In this document: piece by piece, positions 54,349 to 62,964 of the stretch
Layout of the letters: each line of letters begins with the position of its first letter
Position numbering within the stretch: the first letter of the stretch is position 1
Assembly (NCBI RefSeq): GCF_003113895.1
Contig: NZ_BDUD01000001.1
Span: forward strand, 1,587,821-1,651,820
Reading direction: 5' to 3'
Origin: Nostoc commune NIES-4072
GTDB taxonomy: Bacteria; Cyanobacteriota; Cyanobacteriia; Cyanobacteriales; Nostocaceae
Length of the DNA: 64,000 bases
Made by a program: the position numbers and the translations under genes
The notes under the pieces: generated by a model
What the model was told of the DNA's origin: nothing
The model's input: only the letters and a program-made list of their open reading frames with translations
Databases searched by the model: none

Positions 54349-55440
54349 ATGGAACGTCCAATCTTATACTTAGCCATAACTAACCACGGCTTTGGTCATG
54401 CTACCCGCATTGCTTCTGTAGCTGCGACAATTCAAAAATTATGTCCAGAAGTTCTGCTAATTCTGGTAACTACTGCCCCGCGCTGGTTGCTAGAGTGCTA
54501 CATAGAAGGCGATTTTATCTATCGTCCCCGTGCATTTGATTTGGGTGTGGTGCAAACCGATAGTTTGACAATGGATAAAGTAGCGACTTTAGAAAAGTTG
54601 CTGGATATTAAAAAGCATCAAAATTCCCTCATTGCTTCAGAAGTGAATTTTATCCGCCAAAATCGCGTTAATCTCATTTTGGCAGATATTCCCTTCCTCG
54701 CTCCTGGGTTTGCCAAAGGTGCAAATATTCCCTGCTGGATGATGAGTAACTTTGGCTGGGACTTTATCTACCGAGATTGGGGAGGCGAATTTAGCGTAGT
54801 TGCAGATTGGATTAGTGATTGGTACTCAAAGTGCGATCGCCTGTTTCGTCTACCCTTCCACGAACCGATGCCAGCTTTTAACAATATCACAGATGTCGGT
54901 TTAACAGGCGGTTCCCCCCGTCACTCTGCTGAGAAATTACGTTCTCTTTGGAGAATAACTACACCAGTAGAAAAAACTATTTTGTTAACCTTTGGCGGCT
55001 TGGGTTTACAACAAATTCCCTATGAGAACCTGCGGCGATTCCCAGATTGGCAATTTATCGTCTTTGATCAATCTGCTCCTGATTTACCTAATTTAGTGAA
55101 AATTGATGACCGCAAATACCGCCCTGTGGATTTTATGTCTATTTGTGGGCGAGTCATTTCTAAACCTGGTTACAGTACTTTTGCTGAAGCCACCCTATTA
55201 GGAGTACCTATTGTTACCATACCCCGCGAGGACTTTGCCGAAGCAACTTTTTTAATAGAAGGCATTACAAATTATAACCAGCATCAAATCATCACCCCAT
55301 CTGAGTTTTTTCAAGGGACTTGGGATTTTCTGCGTGAGTTACCCCAATTACCAAAGCAATCTGAACCAATTGCTAAAGATGGAAATGAAGCGATCGCTTA
55401 TGCTGTAATTAATTATTTCGAGTCGAATAAAGTTCTTTAA
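54349..55440 (+). CDS. GT28-like glycosyltransferase-fold protein
   Basis: A 363-residue protein with the two-domain GT-B fold. The N-terminus ERPILYLAITNHGFGHATRIASVAA, with the GHATR motif, resembles L-arabinokinase N-terminal domains and other GT28-like proteins; the C-terminal half has LTFGGLGL, ISKPGYSTFAEATLLGVPIV and the E-A-x-x-L-I-E end. The nucleotide-sugar donor is unknown. I favour ATG 54349, since the alternative ATG at 54334 lies inside the ATGACAA repeat and adds only MTNIK. The pair with the upstream cyst(e)ine lyase is probably incidental. Confidence 0.83.
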   Translation: MERPILYLAITNHGFGHATRIASVAATIQKLCPEVLLILVTTAPRWLLECYIEGDFIYRPRAFDLGVVQTDSLTMDKVATLEKLLDIKKHQNSLIASEVNFIRQNRVNLILADIPFLAPGFAKGANIPCWMMSNFGWDFIYRDWGGEFSVVADWISDWYSKCDRLFRLPFHEPMPAFNNITDVGLTGGSPRHSAEKLRSLWRITTPVEKTILLTFGGLGLQQIPYENLRRFPDWQFIVFDQSAPDLPNLVKIDDRKYRPVDFMSICGRVISKPGYSTFAEATLLGVPIVTIPREDFAEATFLIEGITNYNQHQIITPSEFFQGTWDFLRELPQLPKQSEPIAKDGNEAIAYAVINYFESNKVL

Positions 55441-55529
55441 AACAACATAAATTAATAGTAGAACAATGGCAACATCCAGCAGATTCAACCGCTAATTAGC
55501 TCTTACTAACATCAATAACAGTGTTTTAA

Positions 55530-55943
55530 ATGACTCACTACCAAAAGCTACTAAAAATTTCTACCACTGGTAAATCTTTTTACAATATCACTGCAAAAAT
55601 TGAAGCCGCAGTTGCAGAATCGGGAGTTGAAACTGGTCTTTGTACTCTATTTTTACGCCACACTTCAGCCAGTTTAGTTATCCAAGAAAACGCTGATCCC
55701 GATGTCCTTGTGGATTTAGCTAACTTTATGGCAAAACTCGTGCCAGAATCGGGAAAATACATTCACGATGCAGAAGGCCCCGATGATATGCCGGCACACA
55801 TTCGTACCGCACTCACCCATACTTCTGAACATATCCCTATTAATCGTGGTCATTTAGTACTGGGAACTTGGCAAGGAATTTATATTTGGGAACATCGCCA
55901 ACGCAGTCATTTAAGAGAATTGGTTATTCATATTTCTGCATAG
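55530..55943 (+). CDS. YjbQ/UPF0047 family protein
   Basis: A 137-residue single-domain protein of the YjbQ family. The hallmark histidine segments are present: LFLRHTSASLVIQENADPDV near residues 40-58, AHIRTALTHTSEHIPINRG and EHRQRSHLRELVIHI at the C-terminus. Some members show weak thiamine phosphate synthase activity in vitro; the main role is not settled. A GTTTTAAATG context makes the start at 55530 plausible but with no strong ribosome binding site. The protein has no signal peptide. Confidence 0.92.
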   Translation: MTHYQKLLKISTTGKSFYNITAKIEAAVAESGVETGLCTLFLRHTSASLVIQENADPDVLVDLANFMAKLVPESGKYIHDAEGPDDMPAHIRTALTHTSEHIPINRGHLVLGTWQGIYIWEHRQRSHLRELVIHISA

Positions 55944-56204
55944 GTGATTCTTAAGTTTTATTTAAGATAGAGTTTAAATACTCTAGTTATCCAGCTTACC
56001 TTTTGGCTATAATCTCATAAACTCGCGGTGATATGCATTTAACAAATTTCGCCGCGTTCGCTTTGTCATGAAAATTAATCAGATATACGCTAAATAATTC
56101 GTGTCAATTTGTAAATTAAAAAGTAAAGTTTATTTGTGATTATTTAAAAATCTACTTGTTTCCATATAAACTAATATTTAGTATAAGCTGTATGGGCTAT
56201 TTCA

Positions 56205-56960
56205 ATGACTATGAAGGAAGAACTGACAACAACTCATACTTTCCAATTTATTGATGAAATCCTTGCCCAACAGTCTATTAATCTATTATCACTTAATCCC
56301 AAAAAAACATTAATTACCAGTTTCACAGAATTAGGAAATTTAATTGCTGAAGAAAATACCGAAATTGAACTCGTCATAAACCTTCAGCAAACTCTTGAAT
56401 CCATAGTCCGTACTCAGTTGCAAAACTTTCCAGAAAACATATTCTGGGATTTTGATTTTATGGTAAGTAGCATGCTAAAGCAGGCTCTTATAGCAAATGA
56501 GGGTGCTGTTCCTTTTTTAAACCTTTTCGGCAAAAAGATGGTTTTGCTGACGGAGATGTTCGGGAGTAAAACAGAAATCCGCTTTCGTTATGTTCACGAT
56601 TTTATGTATGGGTTTGAGTGGGCAAGGTGGGTACAAAAAGAGCCACAAAAACGCGCACATATAGAGCCTTTTAGTCCAGTTTTTTTGGATTATTTGCTTG
56701 TCAAAGGTAAAGAACTTTTACAACGGATTAATCACGGTCAGGTTACATCTTATAAACTATGTGACACAGGCTACCGTAATCCCTTCACCTTTTCTCGTGA
56801 ACCAGAAGATGAATATCGTCTATTAACTTGTCTTGCCCAAGAAGAACTGATTCCAGTAGCAGTGTGGAACTGGAATGCTAGCCCTGTCTGGAACAAACCT
56901 TTCCAAGAAATGCGCCAGCAATTAGCATTAAAATTAAATATTCAACCACAGAAACACTAA
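56205..56960 (+). CDS. Hypothetical protein, unknown function
   Basis: A 251-residue protein that I do not recognise. It has no membrane segment or signal. It is helix-rich at the start (HTFQFIDEILAQQSINLLSL, TSFTELGNLIAEENTEIELV) and has an aromatic cluster, FRYVHDFMYGFEWARWVQKEPQKR, with a basic stretch. It also holds a C-terminal PVAVWNWNASPVWNKPFQEM. The charged and aromatic content suggests a folded soluble protein of cyanobacterial origin. A TATAA-rich region lies upstream. It is followed by a MITE-like element. Function cannot be inferred from the neighbours. Confidence 0.6.
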   Translation: MTMKEELTTTHTFQFIDEILAQQSINLLSLNPKKTLITSFTELGNLIAEENTEIELVINLQQTLESIVRTQLQNFPENIFWDFDFMVSSMLKQALIANEGAVPFLNLFGKKMVLLTEMFGSKTEIRFRYVHDFMYGFEWARWVQKEPQKRAHIEPFSPVFLDYLLVKGKELLQRINHGQVTSYKLCDTGYRNPFTFSREPEDEYRLLTCLAQEELIPVAVWNWNASPVWNKPFQEMRQQLALKLNIQPQKH

Positions 56961-56994
56961 TTAGCAATTAAAATTAAAAATTGCTGAATAAATA

Positions 56995-57383
56995 TATAGG
57001 ACTACTATTTTATTTTTGAACAAAATTTAGATTTAGATATTGTAGGGTGTGTTAGAACGGAGTTCGTAACGCACCATTATCAAGGGTTTGGTGCGTTACG
57101 CTGTCGCTAACACACCCTACTGGCGTGTCTAGACTAATTTTGTGCATTAACTAACCGCAGAGGCGCAGAGAACACAGAGATATTAAAGGAAATCTATTGC
57201 ATTATTTTAGCCTTGACAGGCTACTACGCAATACGGTTCAGTTAAGACTAAAACTCTTTGTCAAAGTCAATTTTTTTAACGAACCACAGAGGCGCAGAGG
57301 GCACTGAGAGAAGAGAGAAATGCTTAACTGAACTGTATTGGGCTACTACGTATCTTTTCAGAAATCAAATCGGATTCCTATAG
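56995..57383. mobile_element. MITE-like element, copy 2, split by a nested insertion
   Basis: The same ends and core as the element at 29878-30032, but 389 bases long. The core TGTGTTAGAACGGAGTTCGT appears at about 57050 and the right end at 57383. Between about 57121 and 57346, 226 extra bases interrupt the sequence where copy 1 reads CCTACGTAT. The insert is flanked by TAC on both sides (57118-57120 and 57347-57349), consistent with a short target duplication. The insert itself holds a CAGAGGCGCAGAG repeat twice (57155-57185 and 57285-57315) and a 27-base inverted pair (about 57221-57247 and 57322-57348). Confidence 0.8.
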
Positions 57384-57385
57384 TT

Positions 57386-58174
57386 ATGAAAATTGCTGAC
57401 TTAATTACTTGGTTTGAAGCATGGGCAAATCCCGCTTGGTGTGAAAGCTGGGATAATTGCGGCTGGCAGATTGAACCAGGAGTATTGCAGGAAAAAGCAC
57501 GGGTTTTAGTATGTTTGACACCGACTTTGGCAGTAATGCAAGAAGCGATCGCTCTCAATGCTAATCTGATATTTGCCCATCATCCGTTGATTTTTACTCC
57601 TCCCAAATCTTTACGCACTGGTGAAGCGATCGCAGAAATGGTACGGTTGTCCTTTACCCACAATATTGGTATTTACACTGCCCATACGAATTTTGATCAA
57701 GTGCAGGATGGTACTGCTGACGTTTTAGCTCAAATTTTAGAACTCAAAGAAGTTACTCCCATAGTACCGACACAAGGAGGATTAGGATATGGTCGTGTTG
57801 GTTTGCTAGAGCCATTTCTAACATTACAGGAATTACTCGCAGCCATTCAAAGCCGACTTGCTCCCCCTAATTTGATTTTTTCTCCAAGTGCTGATTTACA
57901 GCAAACAATTTCACGAGTTGCTGTTTTAGGTGGTTCGGGGGCTAGTTATATTTCAGCTGTCGCCAAAACTGGTACTCAAGTTTATCTGACTTCTGACTGT
58001 AAGTTTCATCAGTTTCAAGAAAGCCGCGATCGCAATCTCATTTTAATCGATGCCGGACATTACGCTACCGAACGTCCAGCTTGCGATCGCTTGGTGCAAA
58101 AATTCCAGTCTTTAAACTTAGACTGGGTGCAATTAAGCCAAAAGGATGAAGATTTCCGCCAGTTTTTTGCTTGA
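57386..58174 (+). CDS. Nif3-like dinuclear metal-center protein
   Basis: A 262-residue Nif3/DUF34 protein, which forms toroidal hexamers with a two-metal site. The metal ligands are seen in FAHHPLIFTPP (two His), TAHTNFDQVQDG (His and Asp) and, at the end, IDAGHYATERPACDRL (His and Glu). The start is taken at ATG 57386. The longer frame from 57338 begins inside the MITE-like element, whose right end supplies the extra 16 residues. No enzymatic role is settled; a GTP cyclohydrolase link has been proposed for some members. Confidence 0.9.
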   Translation: MKIADLITWFEAWANPAWCESWDNCGWQIEPGVLQEKARVLVCLTPTLAVMQEAIALNANLIFAHHPLIFTPPKSLRTGEAIAEMVRLSFTHNIGIYTAHTNFDQVQDGTADVLAQILELKEVTPIVPTQGGLGYGRVGLLEPFLTLQELLAAIQSRLAPPNLIFSPSADLQQTISRVAVLGGSGASYISAVAKTGTQVYLTSDCKFHQFQESRDRNLILIDAGHYATERPACDRLVQKFQSLNLDWVQLSQKDEDFRQFFA

Positions 58175-58320
58175 TTGCTTATGTTTCACTAAAATTTCCT
58201 TATCTTTATAATCTGATCAAATTGTACGCCATCTCAGTACCGACGCTAAAGTTTTTTGTAACCATTATCTGCGTATATAAATAGATAAATGCACTTAAAT
58301 CTTATATTGTAACCCATTGA

Positions 58321-58336
58321 TGTGATCTAAATCACT
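58321..58336. promoter_or_regulatory. Possible CRP/SyCRP1-type site
   Basis: TGTGATCTAAATCACT fits TGTGA-N6-TCACA with a single mismatch in the last base. It lies 109 bases before the 58445 start codon. CRP-family regulators with this target are known in cyanobacteria. One match of this length could also be chance. Confidence 0.4.
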
Positions 58337-58444
58337 AACTAGGTGTAATGATAATCACATCATATTCATGTTCCATATCAATTAATATCAAAGGTAAATG
58401 TTCCACACTTGACATAACAATTTGTTTACTCTGTCCTAACCAAG

Positions 58445-58663
58445 ATGATTCGCACACTCGTTGAATCTGCTTTCCAAACTGGATATCTTAGTGTTGAATC
58501 TGAGGGATTACTCCATCAAGTGCTTGTCACTAAATGCTGGAAGGAAGAGGATTTGTCAGCCCTCGCAGCCCTATACGATGCAGTTCGGGCAGGTAAAATT
58601 AAACGAGAAGCCTCCTCATCAAACGTGCTTATGGAATTTTCGCTACCATATAAATCTTGCTGA
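58445..58663 (+). CDS. Small conserved cyanobacterial protein, 72 residues
   Basis: A small soluble protein with a helical core: LVESAFQTGYLSVESEGLLHQVLVTK followed by CWKEEDLSALAALYDAVRAGKIKREA (in parts). I remember similar short proteins in other filamentous cyanobacteria, but no function. The acidic middle and basic end are typical of small regulators or adaptor proteins. An AACCAAG context precedes the ATG without a clear ribosome binding site. A possible CRP-type site lies upstream. The tail after residue 58 (SSNVLMEFSLPYKSC) is less typical and may be lineage-specific. Confidence 0.65.
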   Translation: MIRTLVESAFQTGYLSVESEGLLHQVLVTKCWKEEDLSALAALYDAVRAGKIKREASSSNVLMEFSLPYKSC

Positions 58664-58864
58664 TAGTCCAAAATAAGCGGAGGGTGATTTTCCTATGTTT
58701 CCCTCTTATCCCCCATTTCCTTTGCCCCTGAAGCTTCTCACCTCTACTCCGTTGCTTTTTAATTAGCTATCATCAGGCAAAAACCTTTAAAAATCAAAAC
58801 TATTTAGGTGTTGTTGTTGAAAACCATCAAGGTCAGCAAGAGAATGAGTTAAGATCATATACAC

Positions 58865-59062
58865 ATGGGTAAAAGTAAAACCAAGTCCCCGGACTTCCCA
58901 GCAATGCCAATGATTAAAAGTAGGCAAGTTAAACAACCGCAATCAACGATTGGTTTTGAGTATTCTTTATTACATAATAGTAACAAGAACTCACCAGCAA
59001 ATATGAGCCTGGTTAGGACAGGTTCCGAATTGTTTGGCTTCGATGAAGCAGACATTGAGTAG
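58865..59062 (+). CDS. Possible small hypothetical protein, 65 residues
   Basis: A short frame from ATG 58865 that reads MGKSKTKSPDFPAMPMIKSR and ends LFGFDEADIE. It is basic at the start and acidic at the end, with no cysteine or membrane part. Codon choice resembles that of neighbouring genes and the frame is clear of repeats, but no homologue comes to mind and no strong ribosome binding site is present. It could be chance. Confidence 0.4.
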   Translation: MGKSKTKSPDFPAMPMIKSRQVKQPQSTIGFEYSLLHNSNKNSPANMSLVRTGSELFGFDEADIE

Positions 59063-59277
59063 AATGAGCCGGAGGGAGATTAAGTTCATTGCTGCAAGCA
59101 TTGATTTCTGACCCAAAATTTCCCAATATTTGACAACTACATGCAAGTTTTGGGATTAGGTGATGAAGCGTACTTGTTCTGAACAGTGAAATTAAGCTCT
59201 TAAAGGTGTAATGTAATTGGGTAGAACCCAGATTTTGACAGGTTTAACTACGTTGTTTAAAAAGGCAGAAACAGTAC

Positions 59278-59589
59278 ATGCTACACCGCAAGATTTATCA
59301 ACTCTGTTGCGATGGGCGCGAGGTATGTGTTTTCTTGCGGGACCAGCAACGCTGGATTGAACGCGCCCGCATCATCGACATAGAGGGAGATTTAGTGACC
59401 CTACGCTATGAAACAGAAGAAGAAGACGAAGTTTGTTCTTGGGAAGAAATGGTTCGCCTCGAGAGCATTGGTGCTGTAACGCAAAAACTAGCTTCAGTAC
59501 CACGCGGTAATGTGGAGCCTTTGATGACTGAAGATTGTCCCGAAGCCGAACGCATCCACAACCGTTACACTGACTCTAATCCAGAATAA
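59278..59589 (+). CDS. DUF6679-like cyanobacterial protein
   Basis: A 103-residue protein whose sequence (MLHRKIYQLCCDGREVCVFL, then RARIIDIEGDLVTLRYETEEED) is characteristic of a strongly conserved cyanobacterial family, which I recall as DUF6679. It begins with a small beta domain that resembles an RNA- or protein-binding SH3-like barrel, followed by a helix (SWEEMVRLESIG) and an extended acidic end. Function is unknown. The gene follows a 200-base gap and is followed by heptamer repeats. Confidence 0.72.
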   Translation: MLHRKIYQLCCDGREVCVFLRDQQRWIERARIIDIEGDLVTLRYETEEEDEVCSWEEMVRLESIGAVTQKLASVPRGNVEPLMTEDCPEAERIHNRYTDSNPE

Positions 59590-59591
59590 TC

Positions 59592-59626
59592 AGTCATTAG
59601 TCATTAGTCATTAGTCATTCGTCATT
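59592..59626. repeat. AGTCATT heptamer repeat after the DUF6679-like gene
   Basis: Four AGTCATT units and one CGTCATT unit follow the stop codon after two bases. The unit is the same as at 27887-27909, which also directly follows a stop codon. Confidence 0.85.
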
Positions 59627-59659
59627 AATTAAAAATGACAAAAGACACCGGATTAATGA

Positions 59660-61327
59660 CTATTGGCTATCATTCAAACCTTCAAAAGCAGGACAGTAAC
59701 CTTCTAGAGTTACCTTAAAGTTATACAACGGGGAAGCTGGATTCCAACATCGCTGCCCCCTTTGGTGTCGGCAAGTACCACAACAGTCTACATCTGTCCA
59801 TGTATAGCGATCGCTATTTTGGTTGAGCAATTCTCTTTGAGACAATCCCCTCAATACTAGTTCTTCGCCTTGCCAACGAGCTTCGATCAAACCAGTATCA
59901 GCAAATTGCCGCCAACGAGGATCGGTAGTAATCACATCAGTTAGGGTGATTGTGATTACTGTTCCCAACTCTGTCAGTTCACCTTCGTAATTAGTTTCTG
60001 GTGCTGCAGGTTGTAAAAATGTATCGCCGATAGGCAATTCTACTAAAATGTCAGCCGCCGGCGAATGGACATGGTAGCGGTTTTGCAACTCCTCTAAGCT
60101 AGTCAGGTCTGCCAAGTAGGCAGGTGAACCGTGAACAAAAATGACGTGCTGGGGTCGCAAATTATGAATTAGCTGCGTAGTACCAGGCCCATCACTATGT
60201 TGAGCCAAGAGATAAGTTTCAACAGTGGTAGGTGCTAAATATTCTTTATTAACTTTTATATCAATTTTTTCTGGTAGCAGGATTAGCCAAGGGCCAGTGT
60301 CTAGTTGGCAGTGCTTACCCAAATCATCTGTAGAATCGGTGAGAACAATACAAGGTGACTTACCCACAGTGGGACGATGTTCTGCTTGTAAACGACGCAC
60401 GCGGGGACGCACCCGTTCATCCCAAAATAAGGGTTGATGGCGGGCGAAGTTCTGTACAGATGGGGGAAGATGGGGTAACAGTTCTAGATAAGCATCACAA
60501 CCAGTAGCAACAGCACCATCTACCCAGATATCTATATCTCGCCCGGTGAAGTGGTGATGAGAGCGTAAGAGCATTAATAATTCTTGACCCAATCCTAAAG
60601 CCGGGGTGGGAAGGATCACAGAACAATGGTCAGCGATCGCCCGATTAATTCGTTCTGCTAATTGATTTTCTTGGTTGCGGCGGTGAGGATGACGGGATGT
60701 GCCATAACTGCCTTCAATAATTAGCACATCCAAATCTAATCCTCGCAGTTCCTCTAAACGCAAACCTTCTACCAACCGGGAGTTTGACAGGAAAAAATCT
60801 CCTGTGTACAGTAACTTATAAGTACGCTGCTTAGTGGTGTAGGTAAGGAGAATTGCCACTGCCCCTGGTAGATGCCCGGAGGGAAATAATTCTGCCACCA
60901 AACCATCTTGGAATTCCACAGGCGATCGCAACGGCAAGGCATGACAAAATTCGGAAATTTTCTCAGGATCTTGGTCTAGCCAATTCAACGGCAGTAACTT
61001 GCTGGTTACTTCGCTACCATAAATAGGTAACTTTGGAAAAGCTTTATGAAGTGCCAGTAAGCCTCTGGCGTGATCTGGGTGGGCGTGACTAATCAAAACG
61101 AAGTCTGCTGGTGGGGGCGAACCAGTTCCACGTACCGACTTAGTAAGCCCCTTCGCCAGCGATGAAATATCCTCCAAACCACAATCCAATAGGATGCGGT
61201 GTGGGCCCATCTTCACTAATAAACACACGCCCTCATCGTAATGCTGGACACTATAGGGGAAACATTCTAATTCAGTACCCCCGAACGCAGCATCTACGCG
61301 AGAGGATGCCGACAGATTATCCCTCAT
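59660..61327 (-). CDS. MBL/beta-CASP-type protein with Cys-rich tail
   Basis: A 555-residue metallo-beta-lactamase-fold protein. The metal motif is ISHAHPDHARGLLAL near residue 80 (H-x-H-x-D-H); the next ligands are in FPSGHLPGAVAILL and LLYTGDFFLSNSRLV, and then IVEGSYGTSRHPHR as in the RNA-processing (CPSF/beta-CASP-like) group. The late motif IFVHGSPAYLADL holds the third-region histidine. The C-terminal ~45 residues carry a cysteine cluster (CCGTCRHQRGQRCW and GYCPAF) that could bind zinc or an iron-sulfur cluster. It is not RNase J by length or layout. Whether it cuts RNA or a small molecule is undecided. Confidence 0.83.
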   Translation of the reverse strand: MRDNLSASSRVDAAFGGTELECFPYSVQHYDEGVCLLVKMGPHRILLDCGLEDISSLAKGLTKSVRGTGSPPPADFVLISHAHPDHARGLLALHKAFPKLPIYGSEVTSKLLPLNWLDQDPEKISEFCHALPLRSPVEFQDGLVAELFPSGHLPGAVAILLTYTTKQRTYKLLYTGDFFLSNSRLVEGLRLEELRGLDLDVLIIEGSYGTSRHPHRRNQENQLAERINRAIADHCSVILPTPALGLGQELLMLLRSHHHFTGRDIDIWVDGAVATGCDAYLELLPHLPPSVQNFARHQPLFWDERVRPRVRRLQAEHRPTVGKSPCIVLTDSTDDLGKHCQLDTGPWLILLPEKIDIKVNKEYLAPTTVETYLLAQHSDGPGTTQLIHNLRPQHVIFVHGSPAYLADLTSLEELQNRYHVHSPAADILVELPIGDTFLQPAAPETNYEGELTELGTVITITLTDVITTDPRWRQFADTGLIEARWQGEELVLRGLSQRELLNQNSDRYTWTDVDCCGTCRHQRGQRCWNPASPLYNFKVTLEGYCPAFEGLNDSQ

Positions 61328-61626
61328 GCTCTCCTCCCCTCAAACCTCATCATCATGGACATATCCCAAAAGCCAAAAATTACACAAATTTTGGTTTTGT
61401 GACTTAGGGGTAAGTTTTATTGTGCGCCCCTACACCCTGAGAATACAGATTTTTGATTGGGGAGGACGCCTCTACTGAACCCGCACTGATTCAGAAAGGT
61501 GGACTAACCAGAAGCCATCAAATTACTAGCTCAAAGATGCCTTTTGTTTATTTTCCCTTTGCAAGTTCTGAACGCTCTTAACCAACTCACCTTACAGGAA
61601 GTCGCCAAAGCGTTTACAGACTTATC
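61328..61626. other. Gap with no clear gene
   Basis: About 300 bases. A plus-strand frame from about 61570 reads LNALNQLTLQEVAKAFTDLS and stops at 61651; it could be a remnant of something, but I cannot identify it. No repeat or structure stands out. Confidence 0.4.
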
Positions 61627-61749
61627 TCAATGTGCAGAGCCATTGCCATGATAGTTATCTGAATCATAGAATCCATTTTTCGTGCCAAAAAACAAGCACG
61701 AAAGCGTAAAGATAACTGTTAATCCAGCTAGAATCAGCTTTACATCCAT
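61627..61749 (-). CDS. 40-residue single-helix membrane protein
   Basis: A very short gene, easily missed. The ATG at 61749 follows an AAGGGG ribosome binding site at normal distance. The protein begins MDVKLILAGLTVIFTLSCLF, a single membrane helix, then FGTKNGFYDSDNYHGNGSAH, a polar tail rich in Gly, Asn and Tyr. The tidy helix-plus-tail build and good start make chance unlikely, and the tail looks like that of small conserved thylakoid or cytoplasmic-membrane proteins, but I cannot name it. It stands alone between gaps and could be an accessory subunit of a larger membrane complex. Confidence 0.65.
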   Translation of the reverse strand: MDVKLILAGLTVIFTLSCLFFGTKNGFYDSDNYHGNGSAH

Positions 61750-62166
61750 TTTTTTGCTGCCCCTTACTTAAAGACTTTCTTATATTAATTTAGTGCTTTC
61801 GCAATCAAACGTAATCACTAGAAAATCTTTACTATGCTTATGTGGATTGGGCAATAGGTAAATTTACCGCAATCAGTCAGATTGTAGAACCTTTCGGTTC
61901 ACCTGTCTATTGATCTAGATGTAAACCAATATGACACCAAGAGCAATCCTCTACACCCTCTAAAAATCCTCAGTTGTTAGGATTGACCCACTGTTCAAAT
62001 AAGCTTTTGAGGCTCTTTAGATACAAATCTTTAATAATTTACGAAACTTTACCAAAAAAGCTCTCTTCATCCAAAACTAGCCTAAACGCCAAACTCAAGT
62101 CATCACCTTAATATTAAAAACAGAAGTAATTATTTCCCAATCTCTAAATAAAAATACCTGTGTTGT
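61750..62166. other. 417-base gap, no gene seen
   Basis: AT-rich DNA upstream of the RDD gene on one side and of the 40-residue gene on the other. It presumably holds both promoters. No repeat or hairpin of note was found. Confidence 0.5.
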
Positions 62167-62724
62167 ATGACTATCGAACGACTTCCCCAAAAACACTATC
62201 CCAAGGCTGAAATTGGGCGACGAGGTATGGCATTGGGGCTTGATTTCCTTGGTGTCTGGTTAGTCAGTTCCCTACTGGGGGGCAGCGATATCGGGATTCA
62301 ATTTCTGCAAATCCTAGTTTTTGTGATATTTTGGCTGATTTTGCGAGTGCTGGTGGTATACAACAATCAAGGGCAAAGTTTAGGGCGTTGGGCGTTCGAT
62401 TTAAAGGTATTGGAAGTCGAAGATGGGGAAGTAGTGGGCAGAGTTCCAGATTTGCTCTCACTGGTGAAGCGAGAGGCGATCGTTGGCTTGGGTGCCCTTT
62501 TAGTATCAATTGCCCTCAGCAATATTAGAGCCAATCCCACTGCTATACTGCTAGTACTTCCCCTAGCAATTGATTGTGGAACTGCCTTTTCTGATACCCA
62601 GATGCGGCAGGCTTTACACGATCGCTATTGTGAAACTTTCATAGTTTCGTCGCGTCGTGGCTACTCGCTTGACATAAAAATTAAAAGATTAGTTGATAAT
62701 ATGCGGCGGAATGTGAGAAGATAG
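62167..62724 (+). CDS. RDD-family membrane protein
   Basis: A 185-residue protein with an RDD-type membrane domain. The Arg-Asp pattern appears in GRRGMALGLDFLGVWLV, and the family's middle NNQGQSLGRWAFDLKV is present, with four or five hydrophobic segments. RDD proteins are thought to take part in transport, but the function is unsettled. It precedes rpmG by 43 bases, and a link with the ribosomal genes is probably only positional. Confidence 0.83.
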   Translation: MTIERLPQKHYPKAEIGRRGMALGLDFLGVWLVSSLLGGSDIGIQFLQILVFVIFWLILRVLVVYNNQGQSLGRWAFDLKVLEVEDGEVVGRVPDLLSLVKREAIVGLGALLVSIALSNIRANPTAILLVLPLAIDCGTAFSDTQMRQALHDRYCETFIVSSRRGYSLDIKIKRLVDNMRRNVRR

Positions 62725-62767
62725 TCATTTGTGTTAATTCTCTTCAGGCTTCACTGTTTGTAAGATT

Positions 62768-62962
62768 ATGGCTAAGAGTAAAGGTGCCCGCATTATTGTG
62801 ACACTAGAGTGTACCGAGTGTCGGACAAATTCAGACAAGCGTTCTGCTGGTGTTTCACGTTATACCAGCACCAAGAATCGCCGCAACACCACTAACAGGC
62901 TAGAACTGAAAAAGTTCTGCACCCACTGCAACAAACATACCGTTCACAAGGAAATTAAGTAG
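62768..62962 (+). CDS. rpmG: Ribosomal protein bL33
   Basis: Large-subunit protein L33, 64 residues. The sequence ([33 protein letters not shown]) is standard. Two CxxC pairs, in ECTEC and FCTHC, are kept, so this is the zinc-binding (C+) form. It begins the rpmG-rpsR pair common in cyanobacteria and is followed directly by rpsR. Confidence 0.96.
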   Translation: MAKSKGARIIVTLECTECRTNSDKRSAGVSRYTSTKNRRNTTNRLELKKFCTHCNKHTVHKEIK

Positions 62963-62964
62963 AG

